NCBI GenBank assembly: GCA_002839315.1
Contig: PGXV01000002.1
Span: 124,001 to 188,000, forward strand
Source: Spirochaetae bacterium HGW-Spirochaetae-3
Lineage (GTDB): Bacteria > Spirochaetota > Spirochaetia > Treponematales > UBA12059
Length of the DNA stretch: 64,000 nt
Direction of reading: 5' to 3'
A program made the position numbers and the translations under genes. The notes beneath the pieces were generated by a model. It was given only the letters and a program-made list of their open reading frames with translations. It was not told the origin of the DNA and did not search any database. Positions 62,429 to 64,000 of this stretch are shown piece after piece. Numbering within the stretch: the first letter of the stretch is position 1; each line of letters opens with the position of its first letter.

Positions 62429-63073
62429 TCAGGACTCCAGCGCGCTCTCGACGCGCACGGCGAACGGGCTCACGGCCGCCACGAGCTTGTCCTTCGGCAC
62501 GCCCTCGACCTTGAGCGCGCAGAAATGGTTCGTCTGGTCCTCGCCCTCGAAGGTAGCCAGCGATATGATGTTGCCGCCTATCGCGGCTATCGCTCCGGCG
62601 ACCGCCGCGAGCTCGCCGGCCTTCTCGGGCAGGAGCAGCGTCAGGCGGACGCCCGCGTGCCGGGTTCCGAACAGCTCGATGAATAGCCGGAACAGGTCCG
62701 ACTCGGTGATGATGCCGACGAGGGCGCCGTCCCTGAGGACCGGCAGGCCGGCGATTCGGTTGTCGTCCATGATCCGGGCGGCTTCCTCGACCGGCATGTC
62801 CTCGGTCACGGTGACGAGCTTTCGGGTCATCACCGTCTCTACCTTCAGCTTTGATATCAGGTAGTGGAGCTCGTAGATGTCGAGCGTCGTGGCCGGAGGC
62901 GCGGACGCGTGCCGGAGGTCGGAGGCCGTAACGATACCGACGAGCCGGCCGGCCTTGTCGAGCACCGGCAGCCTGTGTATCTTCTCGCGGCGCATGATCG
63001 CCTGCGCCTCGGGAACGGTCACGTCGACGCCGACGGTCTTCGGGTCCTTGGTCATCCAGTGCCCTACGTTCAT
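62429..63073 (-). CDS. CBS-domain pair plus ACT domain protein (AcuB-like)
   Basis: A 214-residue protein with two CBS domains (VGHWMTKDPKTVGVDVTVPE, VETVMTRKLVTVTEDMPVEE) and an ACT-like C-terminus (LTLLLPEKAGELAAVAGAIA). This matches the AcuB-type layout. CBS pairs bind adenosyl ligands and ACT domains amino acids, so it likely senses energy or amino acid status. It follows livF by 20 bp, with GGAGAGAACC before ATG 63073, so it may be linked to branched-chain amino acid uptake. Confidence 0.85.
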   Translation of the reverse strand: MNVGHWMTKDPKTVGVDVTVPEAQAIMRREKIHRLPVLDKAGRLVGIVTASDLRHASAPPATTLDIYELHYLISKLKVETVMTRKLVTVTEDMPVEEAARIMDDNRIAGLPVLRDGALVGIITESDLFRLFIELFGTRHAGVRLTLLLPEKAGELAAVAGAIAAIGGNIISLATFEGEDQTNHFCALKVEGVPKDKLVAAVSPFAVRVESALES

Positions 63074-63093
63074 GGTTCTCTCCTTTATCGGGA

Positions 63094-63807
63094 TTACAGC
63101 CCGAGGTACGCCTTGCGCACCTCTTCGTTGGCCAGCAAGCGATCGGCGCTATCGGCCATACGGATCGATCCGTTCTGGAGTACGTAGCCCTTGTCGGCTA
63201 TCTTCAACGCCATGTTGGCGTTTTGCTCCACGAGGAAGATGGTCGTCTGCCGCTCTTCGTTGATGCGCTTGATGATCTCGAAGATATTATGGACGATAAG
63301 CGGCGCCAAGCCTAGCGACGGCTCGTCCAGCAGCAGGATACGCGGCCTCGCCATCAGAGCGCGGGATATCGCGAGCATCTGCTGCTCGCCTCCGCTCAGC
63401 GTGCCGCCCTGCTGGTTGCGCCGCTCCGCGAGGCGCGGGAACAGCTCGAAGACTTCCTCCAGGTCGGCCTTTACGAGTTCCTTGTTGTTCCGCAGGAAGG
63501 CGCCCATGTCCAGGTTCTCCAGCACCGTCAGCTGCGGGAATATGCGCCGGCCCTCGGGCACCTGCGACAGCCCCATGCCTACTATGGAATGCGGGCTCTT
63601 CCTGGAAATATCCTCGCCGTCCAGGAATATATGCCCGGAGCGGATGGCGGTGATGCCGCAGATGGACATCAACGTAGTCGTCTTGCCCGCGCCGTTGGCG
63701 CCGATCAGCGTTACGATCTCGCCTTCCTCCACGGACAGTGAAATATCGCGCAGGGCCTGGATGTTACCGTAATAGGTGCAGACGTTCTTGAGTTCCATCA
63801 AAGCCAT
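63094..63807 (-). CDS. livF: Branched-chain amino acid ABC transporter ATP-binding protein LivF
   Basis: A 237-residue ATPase. Walker A GANGAGKTTTLM, signature GTLSGGEQQMLAISRALM and Walker B RILLLDEPSLGLAP are intact, and the length and the sequence VGMGLSQVPEGRRIFPQLTV are those of LivF. It powers uptake of branched-chain or related amino acids together with LivG, whose stop lies one base before this start. AGGAGA inside the end of livG is the ribosome-binding site. Confidence 0.95.
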   Translation of the reverse strand: MALMELKNVCTYYGNIQALRDISLSVEEGEIVTLIGANGAGKTTTLMSICGITAIRSGHIFLDGEDISRKSPHSIVGMGLSQVPEGRRIFPQLTVLENLDMGAFLRNNKELVKADLEEVFELFPRLAERRNQQGGTLSGGEQQMLAISRALMARPRILLLDEPSLGLAPLIVHNIFEIIKRINEERQTTIFLVEQNANMALKIADKGYVLQNGSIRMADSADRLLANEEVRKAYLGL

Positions 63808-63808
63808 G

Positions 63809-64000
63809 TCATTCTCCTAAGTACGCCCGGATCACCTCGGGGTCGCCCTTGATCCGCTCCGGCGTTCCCTCCGCGATCAGGCGCCCGTAATCGAGCACGT
63901 AGATTCGTTCCGAGACGTTCATCACGAGGCTCATGTCATGCTCTATGAGCAGGATGGTCACCTTCTCCTGATCGCGTATCAGGTTGATGGTCTCCTCCAG
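63809..64000 (-). CDS. livG: LivG-like branched-chain amino acid ABC transporter ATPase (partial, C-terminal)
   Basis: Only the last 63 residues are in the window; the rest lies to the right. [20 protein letters not shown] with the H-loop histidine (IEHDM) and [20 protein letters not shown] at the end are typical of LivG. It is the partner ATPase of LivF. The stop codon (63809-63811) is one base from the livF start, showing one operon. Confidence 0.9.
   Translation of the reverse strand: MEETINLIRDQEKVTILLIEHDMSLVMNVSERIYVLDYGRLIAEGTPERIKGDPEVIRAYLGE

Noticed and set aside
1-64000. Search by eye for tRNA, rRNA, CRISPR arrays and transposase genes
   Set aside because: Nearly all space is coding, gaps are short, and no cloverleaf, rRNA block, repeat-spacer array or transposase motif was seen.

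Overview
The window is chromosomal DNA from a G+C-rich bacterium (by eye well over half G+C), most likely a spirochaete of the Treponema/Spirochaeta side. This is inferred from gene content and not from a marker gene: an XPB-type helicase next to an XPB N-terminal-domain protein, the LamG/FN3-TPR-HDOD-MBL gene train, DUF554, a YgiQ-type radical SAM protein, a methyl-accepting chemotaxis protein, relaxed lipoprotein signals, and anaerobe genes (Rrf2, ferredoxin, hybrid cluster protein). I see no rRNA, tRNA, CRISPR array, transposase or prophage. About 55 protein genes fill the window, mostly in short tightly packed operons.

Layout. 1-3850 (minus): two tandem secreted alpha/beta hydrolases, an Rsm22-like methyltransferase and the start of mobB. 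3917-7154 (plus): an algF/algI/algJ-type polysaccharide O-acetylation operon. 7156-10222 (minus): uvrC, vanZ-like, ykgJ-like. 10315-16429 (plus): LamG/FN3 protein, large TPR protein with an (EP)28 rod, HDOD protein, MBL-fold hydrolase; then a nucleoside-recognition membrane protein. 17451-19027 (minus): TlpA-like lipoprotein and CcdA. 19208-25594 (plus): ClpP, a secreted EEP-family nuclease/phosphatase, then XPB helicase + XPB_N protein + NYN/OST-HTH protein. 25603-31253 (minus): a secreted unknown, a degenerate glycosidase-like protein, an HD protein, a small Cys-rich protein. 31392-32864 (plus): DUF554 and a response regulator. 32947-38536 (minus): M16 lipoprotein peptidase, a decayed CoA-transferase, a YgiQ-like protein. 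38647-42800 (plus): MarR regulator with a heterodimeric ABC exporter. 42817-47033 (minus): SPFH protein, ribbon-helix-helix protein, ABC-2 transporter, small membrane protein and YbjQ in one operon. 47161-49476: TtcA-like, NudC, a small hypothetical, AroQ. 49596-52886 (plus): Rrf2, ferredoxin, Hcp. 53071-56842: MarR, a tocopherol-cyclase-like protein divergent from a DUF362 protein. 56907-61758: EAL, cyclase and chemotaxis signalling genes. 61771-64000 (minus): Nudix, CBS-ACT, livF and the end of livG.

The most informative signals are regulatory. Several promoters close to the -35/-10 consensus with exact 17-bp spacers can be read directly, and in several cases a palindrome lies exactly on them: tandem 8-bp boxes one helical turn apart at the start site of the SPFH operon, which encodes its own ribbon-helix-helix protein; tandem TTAG-N5-CTAA sites at the MarR/ABC promoter; one conserved 14-bp operator before both rrf2 and the ferredoxin-hcp pair; and a palindrome at the overlapping -35 elements of two back-to-back promoters between the cyclase-like and DUF362 genes. 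In addition, about ten operon-leading genes have a -10 element ending only 5 to 9 bases before the start codon and no Shine-Dalgarno sequence, while internal genes have good ones. This suggests common leaderless translation of first genes. All functions are assigned from sequence motifs only; no database search was possible.
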